Assembly (NCBI GenBank): GCA_020057985.1
Contig: JAGVEU010000101.1
Span: 1 to 5,608 of the forward strand
DNA: 5,608 nt
Direction: 5' to 3'
Source: Calditrichota bacterium
Lineage (GTDB): Bacteria; Electryoneota; RPQS01
Program-made: the position numbers and the translations under genes
Part shown: positions 5,506 to 5,608 of the stretch, in pieces
Layout of the letters: each line of letters opens with the position of its first letter
How positions within the stretch are numbered: the first letter of the stretch is position 1
The notes under the pieces: generated by a model
The model's input: only the letters and a program-made list of their open reading frames with translations
Databases searched by the model: none
Told to the model about the DNA's origin: nothing

Positions 5506-5608
5506 CTTAGAGTTATACTCTTTCTTAAAAGTAAGCCGCCATTGAGCAGGTCTGCTTGATTCATTGTGGGTTCTCTTGACCGCCGAGCAGGGTTAAGGTC
5601 CTCCGCAA
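5502..5608 (-). CDS. End of an unknown upstream gene, or a 20-codon frame (edge-cut)
   Basis: Upstream of the 46-codon gene a minus-strand frame is open from the window edge to TGA at 5502-5504. It ends MNQADLLNGGLLLRKSITLR and overlaps the next ATG as ATGA. It could be the C-terminus of a longer gene entering from the right, or only the 20 codons from the ATG at 5564. In the second reading a different frame, ending LRRTLTLLGGQENPQ at the TGA 5561-5563, would be the C-terminus of the upstream gene, again with an ATGA overlap. The window is too short to choose. Neither is recognised. Confidence 0.3.
   Translation of the reverse strand, partial: AEDLNPARRSREPTMNQADLLNGGLLLRKSITLR

Noticed and set aside
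5502..5608. The 46-codon frame as the end of a longer gene extending to the window edge
   Set aside because: An in-frame TAA occurs near the right edge (about 5594), and no start codon lies between it and the ATG at 5505, so that frame cannot be longer.

Overview
The window carries part of a bacterial respiratory complex I (NADH:quinone oxidoreductase, nuo) operon, read entirely from the minus strand. In transcription order (high to low coordinates) it holds: a chain of small overlapping frames of unknown function at the right edge (about 5365-5608); an unrecognised 177-codon gene (4842-5375); a short remnant of the 3' end of nuoC (about 4722-4814); a large Ig-like surface lipoprotein gene (2890-4653); then nuoD (1579-2844), nuoE (978-1520) and nuoF (981 down to the left edge). 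No RNA gene, CRISPR array or transposase gene was seen, and no stretch over 300 bases lacks a gene.

nuoC and nuoD are separate genes, not the fused nuoCD of enterobacteria. NuoD and NuoE look complete and keep their key residues. The locus is nevertheless abnormal in three independent ways. First, nuoC survives only as about 30 C-terminal codons, with unrelated DNA directly upstream. Second, a lipoprotein gene with its own strong ribosome binding site lies between the nuoC tail and nuoD, which are normally adjacent. Third, nuoF has an in-frame TAG at codon 290, after which the same frame continues with recognisable NuoF sequence to the window edge. As read, the locus could not make an intact NuoC or NuoF. 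It is either a decaying or rearranged duplicate nuo locus, or a chimeric or error-containing assembly.

The organism cannot be named from this alone. The non-fused nuoC/nuoD, weak Shine-Dalgarno sequences at nuoD and nuoE, and a large Ig-like/jelly-roll lipoprotein would fit an uncultivated Gram-negative of the FCB superphylum or a neighbour; this is a weak inference. The right end (4842 onward) is visibly more AT-rich than nuo: hand-counted 60-base samples gave about 43% GC, against 57-68% in nuoD and nuoF. It also uses tightly overlapping frames, consistent with foreign accessory DNA joined to the nuoC tail.

The nuo products would work together: NuoE and NuoF form the NADH-oxidising tip (FMN and Fe-S clusters) and NuoC and NuoD form the connecting part that contributes to the quinone site. 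The lipoprotein and the right-end genes have no evident role in that enzyme.
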